Below, one piece after another: positions 1 through 10,764 of a stretch of DNA of 64,000 nucleotides (position 1 is its first letter; each line of letters starts with the position of its first letter). The notes beneath the pieces were generated by a model. It was not told the DNA's origin and made no database searches. It saw nothing but the letters and a program-made list of their open reading frames with translations. Made by a program: the position numbers and the translations under genes. Location: NCBI RefSeq assembly GCF_035046505.1, contig NC_089826.1:10708254-10772253 (forward strand). Reading direction: 5' to 3'. This DNA is from Tiliqua scincoides. Its lineage: Eukaryota > Chordata > Lepidosauria > Squamata > Scincidae.

Positions 1-358
1 TCCCATAACAGTATCTGGAACATCACAAGAGTACCAACAGTGTTCTCATAACATCAGAAAAGACTTCCACAACATGTTGATCACAAACATACCTGAAGGA
101 CAAATGTCCTGAAAGCATTCCTTGAAATAGGACTGGTTAACTGCTGTTGCGGAGACAGGATGAGTCCAGGGGTACTGATCCACCCCTCCCCACCATGAAG
201 GACATAAATCATTTTTTTGTTTTGTTCAATGGCGACAATAATTCTCTGTACTTGTTTTATTTTGTACTTGAAAATCTGAGTGGGTGAGCAGGATTATGTA
301 TGAGAAGACAGTCCTTGAAGTATCAGAGGCCCAAACATTGGAGAATATAATTTTCTTT

Positions 359-640
359 TTAAAAAAATATCTCTGTTTCCAAACTATGTAAAGCTTTAAT
401 GGTCACGACCAACACTTTGAATTGGCCTTGAGAACAGAAGGAAAGCCAATGAAGCTGGTACAAGCTGGAGTCACCCCCCAAACCAGTGCCGTCTACACTT
501 TGAACCGGGTGAAGTTTCTGGACAATTTTCAAAAATAACCCCACACAAGGCATAATTGAAATAATCAGGAGATACGATAGTTTAATGATTCTAATTAACT
601 GCCTTGGATAACAGTTTTGGTACAAATGTGGCATCAAACT
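359..640 (-). mobile_element. L2-like LINE, 3' end fragment
   Basis: The minus strand reads LYQLHWLSFCSQGQFKV followed by KALHSLE. This resembles the C-terminal stretch (LHWLP..RAQFKVLVLTYKALHGL) shared by L2-type reverse transcriptase ORFs. Only the last part of ORF2 is present, so this is an old 5'-truncated copy. Recognition is from memory of the family pattern. Confidence 0.55.
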
Positions 641-969
641 ATTTCACATAAATGTGAGAGTAGTACAAATTGGTACTCATCCATCTGACACACTGAAGAT
701 GCAAAGAGAGTTCAGGCACCTCTACAGGGTTCTTGGGTCTGGTCAATGAGGAAGACTTCTGCAAGACTCAATCAGCTCAATTAAGCTTAATATGTGTGGT
801 ATTAAGCTTTGTAAACTCAAAAAATAAGCTTTGGTGGTTTACGAAAATACATCTGTTAGTGATTTTGTGCTCTTTTGCTCTCCTTTTGCTTATTGAGGCT
901 CTGGTGGGAGACCATGTATCGTGTTTGGTGTTGGTTCACAAGTTGTATAAGTCTGCTCCTGATGATTGC

Positions 970-1143
970 AGCTCTAATTCATACACACTTTATTGTGGAA
1001 AACCTGCAACACTTGAACATGTATTTGAAGGGATGTGTGGAACCATCCCAGCACACACATTGGTGGATGTCTGCAGATCCCTCAGTCAATGGCGTCAGTG
1101 GTGTATAGATACCAATGGGGAGCATTTCAAGCACTTGGTCTAA
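970..1143 (+). pseudogene. possible DNA-transposase C-terminal remnant
   Basis: The last 50 residues of an open frame read GKPATLEHVFEGMCG, then IPAHTLVDVC, then QWCIDTNGEHFKHLV and a stop. This pattern (TL..L....IP...L......R...CI...G.HFEHL) resembles the C-terminus of IS630/Tc1-like transposases that are common in arthropods. The preceding 80 residues match nothing I know. A copy of the 90-bp reptile repeat follows directly. Chance resemblance is possible. Confidence 0.3.
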
Positions 1144-1151
1144 TTAACTGT

Positions 1152-1243
1152 CAGTCCAATCCTATGCATGCCTACTCAGAAGTAAGTCCCATTATAGCCA
1201 ATGGGGCTTACTCCCAGGTAAGTGTGGATAGGATTGCAACCTC
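1152..1243. repeat. 90-bp squamate-type interspersed repeat
   Basis: The sequence has the pattern 'caatcctatgcatgcc', 'actcagaagtaagtccc', 'cttactcccaggtaag', 'ggataggattgcaac'. The same unit recurs near 3,455, 7,925, 33,812, 42,100, 58,000 and as a six-copy array at 39,684. Versions inside the hAT-like elements near 36,800 and 62,430 suggest it descends from the inside of a DNA transposon. Confidence 0.65.
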
Positions 1244-2587
1244 GGTCAAACAACTTCTTTGTATACTATACATGATATATGTGTGAATTATAGCATAATG
1301 AATTTTACACTAAAAGTGTGTATACATTTTCTTGGGACATTCTTGTATTATACAAGGTGAAATATACTAAACCAATGTATTCTATAGCTTAAGAGTGTGG
1401 GTGATGTGGTGGGCAATTCCTCCATCAAAAATTTAGATAGCAATCTATACTTACCTGTGTGTATGTGCTCTTTTATAAGGATGAAATTCTGAGGACTCTT
1501 AAGTAGCCTGAGAAACTGTGCTACCCTTCAATACCATGTACAGACGACTTTCAAGTGTGTTGTGCAACTTGAGTTGTCAAGCAAGCCATGACTACATTCC
1601 TATCAACAGCTGAAATTTACATCTTCAGGAGCCTGAGTTTATTCCATTCATCATAAAACTGAAGATCATGGGATTTCTTAGAAAATTAGAATGAAAGGGT
1701 TTGCTTAAGCTGCTTCAAAAGAAAAAGGAGTACTCTGTAAATTGAAGGAAGTTAGGTTCCAACTGATTTTGTCAGCTCTATTTACTTGGACACTTTGGCT
1801 AGCTTTGCCCTTATGGCAAAGAAGATCCATGCTAATTTTCTGTTGTCTAAATCTTAAAGTTTCTTCCTTTTTTTATCAGCCGGTAAGATCTTGAAAATTA
1901 TTGAAGCCTGTTCCATTTTGGAACCACTTTAATATTCTACGTTTTTAGCCTATGTTGGGTTTCAATTCTTCAGTTTCATTGTGTGTTTGGAGGGTCGAAT
2001 TGTTATCGTTTGTTTTATATGTGCTTTTGTGCTTTTATATCGTAATGACCAATTGGTTATATAATAAATTTTCTTCACTAGATCACTTGGTCATTTTGGT
2101 TCCACCTGGCTCTGTAATTGGTCACCAGTAGAAAAATCTGTTACAGGGGTGGAGACTAGTTGTGAGCAGTACATGAAATCATTGCAGGTGACTCTATGCA
2201 AAGAGGTTATATCAAACTTCTGCCAGCAATGCTGACGCAACTTCCTGTATTATGATTACAACTGCTGGAAAATATTTTACCTAAGGTCAGGGTGAACCTC
2301 GTGTCATTACAACAGACATCACAAAGTCTCTTGAAATCTGAATAGCTTTTCTTTTCCCAGACTGTAAGGCCAAGCTTTAACAGCAGCGGCCTTCTCAGAT
2401 TCCAGAGACCACTTGTCAGTACCAAAATCTCAGTTGTGTACTAAGGAGCCCTGACTGTGCAAATATTCTTCACTTTCATAATACCACCTTACGGCACCAC
2501 AGATACAAAGTGTTGCCTATATTATCAGATTGTTAGGCTGTTTGCCCTTGAATTATCTAGCAGCAGCAACTTTTCAGGCACTTAGGG

Positions 2588-2740
2588 CCGATTCTATCCA
2601 ATTTTCCAGTGCTGGTGCAGCTGTGCCAATGGGACATAAGCTGCATCCAGTGGTGGGAATGCAGGCACAGAGGCCCCCTCAAGGTAAGGGAGGGGCTGAA
2701 CCAGTGCTGGATATTTGGATAGGATCAGGTAGAAGTCCTC
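2588..2740. mobile_element. short MITE with inverted ends
   Basis: The left end reads 'ttctatccaattttccagtg' and the right end 'ccagtgctggatatttggat', which is an imperfect inverted repeat of it. The inside has the 'ccctcaaggtaaggg' stretch also seen in related copies near 18,780, 35,966 and 46,200. This is a non-autonomous DNA transposon family of unknown superfamily, common through this window. Confidence 0.5.
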
Positions 2741-3454
2741 CCCACCAGCACTCTGATTACAAATCTTTTTAACTAAGAATGCATAGCACATATATCTATT
2801 CCTAAAGCATGGTTTTGCCCAATAATAACAGGATTTTTCTCCACTTATACTTGTCAATTATCAAGCATTTGAGAGGGAGTGCAGGGAGATGTGCTCGTTT
2901 GACAAAAGCTACCTGGTGCAATCATGGCTGATTTAAACCCAAGCAGCCCATATCAAACCCCATCCACCTCTTGCATTACTTTGGTTCCAACTGCCAGTGT
3001 TGTGGGATTTGGGGCAATAAAAGGGAAAAGAGAAAACTTGGCAGAACTGTCAAGTGGAAAGTGAATCAACCGGAACCTGAACCCAACTCTAAGCATAAAC
3101 TGAGAGACATTGCCTGTGAACCAGAAATGAATGCAAATCTAAAATCTCTTGGCTGCCTTGAACCCAAACTGGAACCTAACCCCCAACCTCCCACAAAAAG
3201 TGGTAAGTGGTAATCTAGTATTGGCATACAACTGTATGGTTCATTTTGCATTTTCCTGTTTTCTTTCTTGCATGTATTTTGTTTGCTAAATCATTTTAAA
3301 AAATGATTTTTAATTTTTTTCTCAAGTTAAATCGTTCTTATTGTATCCACTTTATCGAGTTACACTGCAAGCAATGGATATTAGTCTGCGTGATATGTGT
3401 CTAAACTGGTTCAAAGTGTCTGAATAGACTGGGCATAGATTACTTTTTTTGATT

Positions 3455-3537
3455 CACAGTGCATTCCTATACATGTCTACTCAGAAATTGTATTCAGTGG
3501 GACTTACTGTTGGGTAACAGGGTAAGATTGCAGTCTT
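3455..3537. repeat. 90-bp squamate-type interspersed repeat
   Basis: Diverged copy of the unit described at 1,152: 'gcattcctatacatg', 'tactcagaaattg', 'gggacttactgttggg', ending 'aagattgcagtc'. Confidence 0.5.
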
Positions 3538-3887
3538 AATGTGTGGACTGGGACTGACCCACACAATTAAAAACCCCGATGAAACTGAACTGCAATTAAA
3601 CCCAACATTTTAATGGTTGTAGTCCATAGGGGAATCACTGAAAGTGTTGAAGCTGGTCAGCATAAAGGGGTCCTTCTTACTGAAGTCCTGCTTGTTACCC
3701 CTCCTTCTTTTTCCTCTTCCCCATAGATTTGGGTTCTGATAATCCATGAATCTCAAATATTTTCCTCCACTTTTCCTGTTTCTGATGAAATAAAAAACAC
3801 ATGAAAACATGTTGCACCCAGTAAAATAATATGCAGGTTGACCTGAATGTCTGATGTGCCTTAATAAACAGGAAGTGGGTTTCCTGA

Positions 3888-3888
<1 letters not shown>

Positions 3889-3952
<64 letters not shown>
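3889..3952. repeat. compound (CT)n(CA)n microsatellite
   Basis: About eight CT dinucleotides run directly into about 23 CA dinucleotides with no interruption. Confidence 0.95.
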
Positions 3953-3956
<4 letters not shown>

Positions 3957-5116
3957 TTACAATGCTGGTGAGCAAAAGCAAGTATGTAACCCAAAGAATT
4001 CCACTGAGGTCTGCAATTAGAAAGTATTCTGACTGTAACATGTGGTTTTTTCTCTAAGTAATCTGTTAGGAACAGGCCTCCATGACCTGATCCACACTTT
4101 CAGGCTTTTTAGAGGCATGTCATTAAATCAGTCATCACCTCAGCTGACAAAACTATATGGTTTACAGGAAGTAGTAAATGACAAAGCAGAAGAAGAACAC
4201 TCATAGAATAAAATCAGTCAGTTGCAAACTTGATTGCCTCCAAGTCATCTCAGACCAACCGAAGATCTCTTACAGGTTAGAGGCAGGACATCAGCCTACA
4301 GTTATTATAGTTTGAATTGGTGCATTTGGTAGGAGACAGCCTTTTCCAGCTGCATATAGGTTATGGGACTCCTTGCAAGATCCATCAAGTTTCCGCACTG
4401 ACCTCCTGCCTTTATTTCAGGCAGGCACTTAATTTGGTTTGTGGATCATTTTGTTAGCTTTGCTTTATTTTTCATCTGCCACCTCTTTGTGTATGTATTG
4501 CACTTTGGAATTCAGAATACGGACATGGTGGGATACAGAAGAGGTGGATGTCTGTAATGTCACTGTTGGCCCTTCTCTACTAGTATCTTTTATTAACAGG
4601 ATTCTGATAAATGACCATGCTTAGGGAGGTGGTAAGTCAAATACAGGCCACTCTTAGAGGCACTTTTATCTTAGTTCCTCCAGTGTAGCTAAGTCATACC
4701 CATATATTAAAAATATATATATATATATTACTTTCATGATGGCCTAAGAAACACATTTCTGGAAATCTGGGGGGAGGGAAGCACAACCAATTTCCTAATA
4801 AGGCCACTGAATCATGCTTGCAACAGATCAAAAGAGGATTTTCCACAAAGAGCGATATTTTACAATGAAGAAGAGATTCACATCCATAGCAAACTAGGAT
4901 ATAATTTAATGATAAAAAAGACAAGGCACCTGAAAGGGACAATGAAAACAAGTCAGTTTATAGTTAGCTGAAGTCTTAGTTTCATGCTATATAAGAAGAA
5001 AGCACAGGGAGAAGAACTTTTGGACTTTTTATAACTAAAATAAACTTACTTACACATATACAGCAAATTACAAATAGATATTAAGGTAGAAAATCATGAT
5101 CTGTTGACTCTCAGAT

Positions 5117-5212
5117 TCATAAAGAAGAATGATTAGGAGGTATATCTGTAGGTATTTTCAGTAATTCTTCAACCACTTCTTGTAAAGCCTCAGCCTTTTC
5201 AGCCAAACGCAT
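5117..5212 (-). CDS. HELQ: HELQ exon l (last coding exon)
   Basis: 32 codons in phase 0, MRLAEKAEALQEVVEELL onward, ending NHSSL and TGA. It matches the human C-terminal stretch EKAEALQEEVEELL. The 3' splice site is a TGCAG just above. Confidence 0.85.
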   Translation of the reverse strand: MRLAEKAEALQEVVEELLKIPTDIPPNHSSL

Positions 5213-6437
5213 CTGCACCCAAAAACAAAGTCAAAATTACCCAGATAATAGAAACACTGCCTGCATGTAGGGGTTGGGGGTGCTGGCACTTTCCACTGCA
5301 TCACAAGCAGACACACAAAGCGACTAATCTGAAATACACTGAAGCTACGTATAATATACATCAAAGACCAATTTGGATTTGTTTTTGCAACATCCCCCAC
5401 CCCGTTTGCAAGAAGTCTCTGAAAAATTCCATGACCGGCTGATTTATGAGCTTGCCGATTCAGGATGAATAGGATGCCACATTCTTCTGGCCCTGAGATA
5501 AACAGGCCCATTTGCAGTCATAAAGACTGTGTCATTAGTCTCTAGCTAGACCCACCAACTTCACTTACAAGTCCATAGAAAGTCTTATGGTCTCACACAG
5601 GTGTCCTGAATGATGGCGCACCCCAGCTGCAACATTCCCAGGAAATGGTCATCTCCTCCAGGGAAACCCACCAAGGAAAATCTCAGAACAAAGGGTTGGT
5701 CAAGGATGAGCTCATCCCACAATAGATTATGTTATAGTCTATGAAAAAATTCCTATAAAGGTCTGGACAGACTCCTTAAAATGCATTCAAAGAACTGCTC
5801 AGCCCCTGCCAAGCTGCCCCTCAAGAAACCTTCCTCTGGGAAGCACTCTTGGCTCCCTTGCCCAACTTCTCTTCCCTAAGAACAGTGAAGGCTTATCTTC
5901 ATCCCCCATCAAGTTTGTTTACTGAACCCTATATCTTCCTCTCCCTTTTGGAATATTTTTCTAACTAGGAAGACTGTTGTTTGGGCTAACTAGCCCTATG
6001 ACATGCATCAACCTGAGTCTTAAAACCATCTCAGCAGAAACAGAAAGACAACCTTGGTTAATGCTCCTACTGGTCCTGCTGTTGTATCTTCTGTCTCCTG
6101 AGCAGCCAAACTGACAATGCCCTTAGCATCTCTATCCCCTCCTCTGTCTGCCTGTGTGTCACACTCCATCAATCCCCCATCTCTCAGGGACTGGTGTTTT
6201 AGTTAGGAATAATTGTATGAGGAAGAGAGAAGCTCTCCTGCTGCAAGTGAGTGAAGGGGCCTGTTGAGGGGCTCACTCATTGCCTGTGGCCACTGGTCCA
6301 GATTATAGTGAACTCTGATATAAGTCACAGCCTGTTATGGCTAGATTGATTAGTTCTGTTTAGTTTCTTTCCCCTTCTTCTAGCTAGACTACTGAAGACT
6401 GAGTCCCAGCAGCTAAATAGTATTCAAGGCTTCTCAC

Positions 6438-6572
6438 CTTTGCAGAGGAAACAATTCGTCTGGCCTGACCTCTAGACAAATGCTCAATAGATTTTACCAG
6501 CACTTCTGGATTTGCATTAGCCAAGTGTGCTAATGTTTTATATCCTGAGTTGTAGAGTTGCTTGGCTCGAGC
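6438..6572 (-). CDS. HELQ: HELQ exon k
   Basis: 45 codons, [19 protein letters not shown] to RRIVSSAK, with CACAG acceptor and GTGAG donor. It is the helix-hairpin-helix region near the C-terminus and joins exon l in phase 0. The reading frame is intact. Confidence 0.88.
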
Positions 6573-6846
6573 CTGTGAAAGGGAACAAAAATCTAATTAA
6601 AGAGAGGGATAGCCTGTACCCTGTACATCACCAACCAAGTCTCTTCAACAACCTCTCATATTTCTAGCATCACTGCTGCTATTCTTGAAGAGATACTGGT
6701 TCTCTTTCGTTCAGATTGCACACTAATCTGATTTATTGGTAGAGAAAAAACTAATCAAAGAGCCCTTTTTCTTTAATCTTGTATATTATTTTTAATCTTG
6801 TATGTTTTCTCCTATCAAGATCTGAAATGATACAGAAAAAGATGTT

Positions 6847-6869
6847 GTATCATCATCATCATCATCATC
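6847..6869. repeat. (ATC)n microsatellite
   Basis: About seven 'atc' trinucleotides in a row within the intron between HELQ exons k and j. Confidence 0.8.
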
Positions 6870-7129
6870 TCCCAACTCTCATGAGAATTAGTAAGATTTA
6901 TTTGGAACACTGCAATAAAAAATAAACACAGAACTTCTAAGGTAAACTTGGAAAAAATACCAATATGATTTTAATATTTATTCTCTTATTCCGCCTATGA
7001 ATAGTTATGGTTTGTGTTGTGAGAGTAAGAACATGCATGTTCCAAGAAGACACGTACTATTTTACGTGATCAGACCATTGCTAATTTTGTTTGTCTTTGC
7101 TTGGCACCTAATTTAAGGCTAGCCCAATT

Positions 7130-7278
7130 ACAAGCTGTGATAAGAGAGGGCAAAGCAGGTATATCCTGTTGCACTGAGGAAAAGTTCCAACCGTAGCAAG
7201 TTACCGTCAATTTCTTGGTTGCCACTAACATGGGAATATCTGCCAAAAAAACACTGGGAAGTTTCAATGCCGGTTCAA
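7130..7278 (-). pseudogene. HELQ: candidate decayed HELQ exon j
   Basis: After a TTTTTTTGGCAG acceptor-like tract the minus strand reads MLVATKKLTVTC. The human protein has LLVELTKKLTYC at the start of the exon that precedes exon k. The position is exactly where that exon should be. Downstream the similarity is lost in this frame and weakly resumes in a shifted one (RLELFL versus KAELIP). I read this as an exon eroded by small insertions and deletions. It may also be a chance match, since the matched core is short. Confidence 0.4.
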
Positions 7279-7924
7279 GTTGAAGCATTTTAACTCAGAA
7301 AGCCTTCCTGAACACAATGGGGCTTACTCTATCGTGAGCGTGTTCGCGATTGGTGCCTCAATGGTCTAATAACACTTTTTTCTAGATCTTGGTTGTTCAG
7401 GTTTTCTAGACCACAAAGGCTTATGCTTGAAATGAGTTGGTTAAGTTTTAGAGGTGCTATAAGGTCTTTGTTGTCTTTGCTATGTGGATTACCTTTGATC
7501 AAGAACTGCATCTCATAATAGCAAGATACAGTTCACAACTATTAGCCCACAGCAAAAGTACAGTAGTTGATCATCACATACCAAACAGGAGTACACATCT
7601 GTCACCATACTGACCCTTCCAAAAAAGGGACATTTTCTTGAGCTGCTAGCATGGCAGAATGAGGCCCAATGGAGCAACACACAAAAGTGCAAGCACAGAC
7701 CTCAAAGGAGTGTTGTGGGAGTTACATTCTGAGGAACCTGCACGTGTGCTGCTCCATCGCCTGGGATTAGGTCCCAATTCCTAGTGAAGATAATGTTGCA
7801 CCTGATCTCAGACAGTAGACACTAAATTTCTTCAAAGTAAATTTTAGAAATTATCTTTAATTCAGTTTTGATTTTTGAAAACTGTTAGAGTTATTCTGGC
7901 TTTTTTCTACTCATGCTTCTACTA

Positions 7925-8001
7925 TAATCCTATGCATGCTTGGTAAGCCCCACTGAACACAATGAGACTTACTTTTGGGAAAACATGCATAGGATTGTGT
8001 G
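7925..8001. repeat. 90-bp squamate-type interspersed repeat
   Basis: Another copy of the unit at 1,152: 'ataatcctatgcatg', 'gagacttacttttggg', 'gcataggattgtgtgg'. It lies in the intron between HELQ exons g and j. Confidence 0.6.
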
Positions 8002-8198
8002 GTTTATCTTAAGAGTTCAGAAATGGGTTTACAAAAACCTGAACAAACTCGAGGTTTACTAACCTCTAAGACTCCTGCCACCTCCATAAGTGGGATGAGC
8101 TCCGCCTTAACACAATAGGTCAACCTCTAGGTAAGTTCTGTCAAGAGAGCTTTATAAACCCAAAATTCACTCAGCTCTTGCAAAAATTAAGACACAAC

Positions 8199-8237
8199 AA
8201 TTAAAAAATGTTAACTAAACTAACATTGCACTGTCTT
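8199..8237. other. 39-bp breakpoint scar shared with the i/a junction
   Basis: This stretch matches, with one visible change, the sequence formed by joining 18,944-18,961 to 25,375-25,391 with the 6.4-kb LINE removed. It includes 'aaaaaatgttaacta' followed by 'aactaacattg'. Its upper edge touches the end of duplicate copy A. Below it, sequence unrelated to the other site begins. It records an empty LINE site and two rearrangement breakpoints. Confidence 0.7.
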
Positions 8238-8284
8238 GTCTCAAAATTCCTTATTGGAGAATATAATTAAAAACACACACTTAC

Positions 8285-8442
8285 CTGTTTAAGATAGATC
8301 ATCCAATTTGGGATACACTGAGAAATCATATCATAAGGCATTGTCAGGTAGAGTAAGTGAAGGCAGCTTTCAAGAATTAACCCCTCAAGCCCTTTCTTCA
8401 AGTCCTTATAGACTGTATTACAATATGCCAAATCAACAGAAC
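8285..8442 (-). CDS. HELQ: HELQ exon g, copy A
   Basis: 158 nt, [19 protein letters not shown] to PNWMIYLKQ, matching the human stretch [18 protein letters not shown]. The frame is open and both splice sites are good. Differs from copy B at KDLKK versus KNLKK. Confidence 0.9.
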
Positions 8443-8783
8443 CTGAAATGTATTTGAAAGCAAAAAAATATAACACACAAGACAATAGTCCTTTCCTCTC
8501 ATGCTCTGAGGATGAGAGGAAAGGTTGCAGCAGTTCAGTGTGCAAGCATGTTGGAAGAGTCTCAAAGGCTCATAGATACCAAGTTGCCTTTCCAGACAAT
8601 TAAAAATTCCGTTTGCTTCTTTTAGTGGGAACAGTTGCCAATTAAAGCCCCAAATATCCTCACATAATAGACATAGCACAGCCTACTTTGATTCAGAGTT
8701 TCAGTAAAACAAACAATTCAAAGTAGATTCTGCATTACTTCGTGCTGAAGCCTACCCATGTCTGGTATAGATAGATGTCTTAC

Positions 8784-9006
8784 CTTTGTAAGTGGCTTGA
8801 CCCAATGGAGTGATTTCTAGATTATGCTGACCATTTTGATCACTGTGACCGTTTGCTCTCTCTTTTAGGAGCCCGCTTTGTTTTAACCATTGCAACACCT
8901 CTACAGTTACATCCCACAGACTCTTTTCTTTAGGTAGAAGCTGTTGCTGGATACTAAACAAAGTCCCACACATAAACTGATAAACCTCCTCAGGGTTTGT
9001 TGCCAT
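8784..9006 (-). CDS. HELQ: HELQ exon f, copy A
   Basis: 223 nt, MATNPEEVYQFMCGTLFSI to ATYKG, the winged-helix part (human IATNLDDIYHFMNGTFFGV). The initial ATG is an internal methionine codon at a splice border, not a start. Confidence 0.9.
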
Positions 9007-9178
9007 CTATAACAAAAAAACAAATATTATATGAAGTCAGACCAAGGACTGGGGGAAAATATGAGATCTGGAGAAATGAAACAAAATTTAATCATTTATT
9101 ATTCCATCTGAAATCTCCTTTCTTTCAAACAATCTGCTCATAAAGACAACAACATTTAAAGCACACACAAAAGATTAC

Positions 9179-9283
9179 CTTTAATCCAACTAATGACAAC
9201 AGCAGGCTTTGGATACCCTTGTTGAATTCAAGATGGAGACTGCTGTAGCAGCTTTCTAAAGGACTGTGTACTAAGTTTTGAAC
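9179..9283 (-). CDS. HELQ: HELQ exon e, copy A
   Basis: 35 codons, VQNLVHSPLESCYSSLHLEF to LSLVGLK (human PLENCYSHLVQEFTKGIQT). The exon has a TTTTCAG acceptor and GTAAT donor, is in phase 0 at both ends and is open throughout. Confidence 0.88.
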
Positions 9284-9507
9284 CTGAAAAAAATGTTTAC
9301 AACAAATATCAGCGAAATATCACAACTAAGTGGAAGAAAAGTTATAACCATGTCATACTTGTACCCAACATTCATAAAACTCTGCCTCTTTCAATACATC
9401 TGCCACTCTCATAGTAATACCATAAGTGTATGAAGTTCCCTGCTCTTATTGCTTCATGAAGGCTGCACTCCCAAGTAATTCTTTGAAGCAAGTTCAAGAA
9501 ACTTTCA

Positions 9508-9682
9508 AGTAACATAGAAAGCTGCTTATAATGAGTCTACTACTAGTCCCTCTAACTCGGCACCATCTACACTGAATGGCTCCTGGGTTTCAGATGGGGG
9601 GTCTCTATCTGTGGATGCCTGGTATTGAACCTGGGACCTTTTGCATAGAAAGCAGGAGCATTATCACTGAGTTACAGCCTCC
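9508..9682 (-). mobile_element. tRNA-derived SINE (copy A)
   Basis: The minus strand has a pol III B-box-like core (GGTCCCAGGTTCAATACC), then 'AACCCAGGAGCCATTCAG' and an end reading ATAAGCAGCTTTCTATG. This matches a SINE type frequent in lizard genomes. The same insertion is in copy B, so it predates the duplication. Confidence 0.7.
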
Positions 9683-9744
9683 TCCTTTGAAGTAAACAGA
9701 CATAAAGGGATGATAAGCTATAAAGAGAAATTATCTGCAGCTAG

Positions 9745-10025
9745 GGTGGTCCCAGGGCTGTGGAATGATTTTCTCAAGTGGTTTGATGGTATTTCTCCCC
9801 TTCTGGCTCTTTAGTGAATATGCAATGACCAGTCAAGGAAGCCTTTGGATGCTAAGAACTGCTTGAACTTTGGTACTGCAGTTGAGTGCTTATGTTGTGG
9901 GATAATTTAGATTGGGTCTTGCTCCTCATTTCTATTCGTATGTTTAAGAGCTGTGGTTTTGTTCTATTTTGTGAGGTTGTGAGCCATCATGAGCCTTTTT
10001 GGGAAGGTAAAGAATAAATGGTTTA
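9745..10025 (+). mobile_element. L2-like LINE 3' tail (copy A)
   Basis: 'gggctgtggaatgattttct' near the start and 'ttgtgagccatcatgagcc' near the end fit the C-terminal and 3' UTR part of reptile L2 elements. It is shared with copy B. Confidence 0.5.
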
Positions 10026-10622
10026 AATATAAACAAACAAAGAATTCTCCGCAGAGGACACTTCGCAGGTTTGCACGCTGATTACTCTGTAGGTTTACTA
10101 AAGCTTGAATCTCTGTCAGCAATGATGCAAGGTATTTCAATAAGCATTTAGACAAAGAAAGAGAAGGGATTATTTTAGCCATGTATTTTTTTTTTAATAA
10201 ATGAATAAAAAAATCCATCTTTTTAAATATGCAGATTTCTAATCAATATTTTAATTTTCTTAAATCAGATTGCGCTTAAAGGTTGCTACCCACCCTAAAC
10301 CATGCAGATGAGGTTGGTTATCTATTAATATATATATTAATATATTCAACAATTATTTTTCCAAATTGAAGATGCTACGTTCTTGATAGTGATGCCATTT
10401 AATGAGGAACTAAAATAACCGTTAGCTTTCAAGAAGAAACTGGGTTTTGTTGCCCTTATTACCAAAGAAAAAATGTCCTTAAATATACTTACTAAAGGAA
10501 GAATCAAACTAGATCAGAGCAAGCTTGCATTTTAAAAATCTGGGCTCCTCCCTATACTATACAATCGACTTAACCTGGTGACTCAGAAGCCTCCAAATCG
10601 CCATTCTTTTTGCTTAAGTTAC

Positions 10623-10764
10623 CAGCTCTTTGTCCTTCTCTTGCACTATGAGGATGCTTTCACCAGCCTTGTCGATACCAGCACGAACAGCTCTGCCAAC
10701 CACCTGCTTATACTGGTTCTTCTTCAAGAAGTCTGTGGCAACATATGGCGCTCTTAAAATAACC
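10623..10764 (-). CDS. HELQ: HELQ exon d, copy A (helicase motif VI)
   Basis: 47 codons, [18 protein letters not shown] to QEKDKEL (human [18 protein letters not shown]). Motif VI reads [11 protein letters not shown], whereas the family has MIGRAGRAGID, so the second conserved glycine is valine. The open frame runs upstream through the acceptor into intron sequence for about 100 codons in both copies. Confidence 0.9.

Larger units (their letters stand above)
1..5116. other. repeat-rich flank downstream of HELQ
   Basis: No host exon was recognised between the window start and the HELQ stop codon. The stretch is AT-rich with scattered repeat relics, listed separately: an L2-like LINE tail, a transposase-like fragment, two copies of the 90-bp squamate-type repeat, a MITE with inverted ends and a CT/CA microsatellite. 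The HELQ 3' UTR must lie just below 5,117, but no convincing poly(A) signal was located. Confidence 0.5.

Noticed and set aside
3695-3994. Frame with a Cys-Val run on the minus strand
   Set aside because: Translation of the CA/CT microsatellite.
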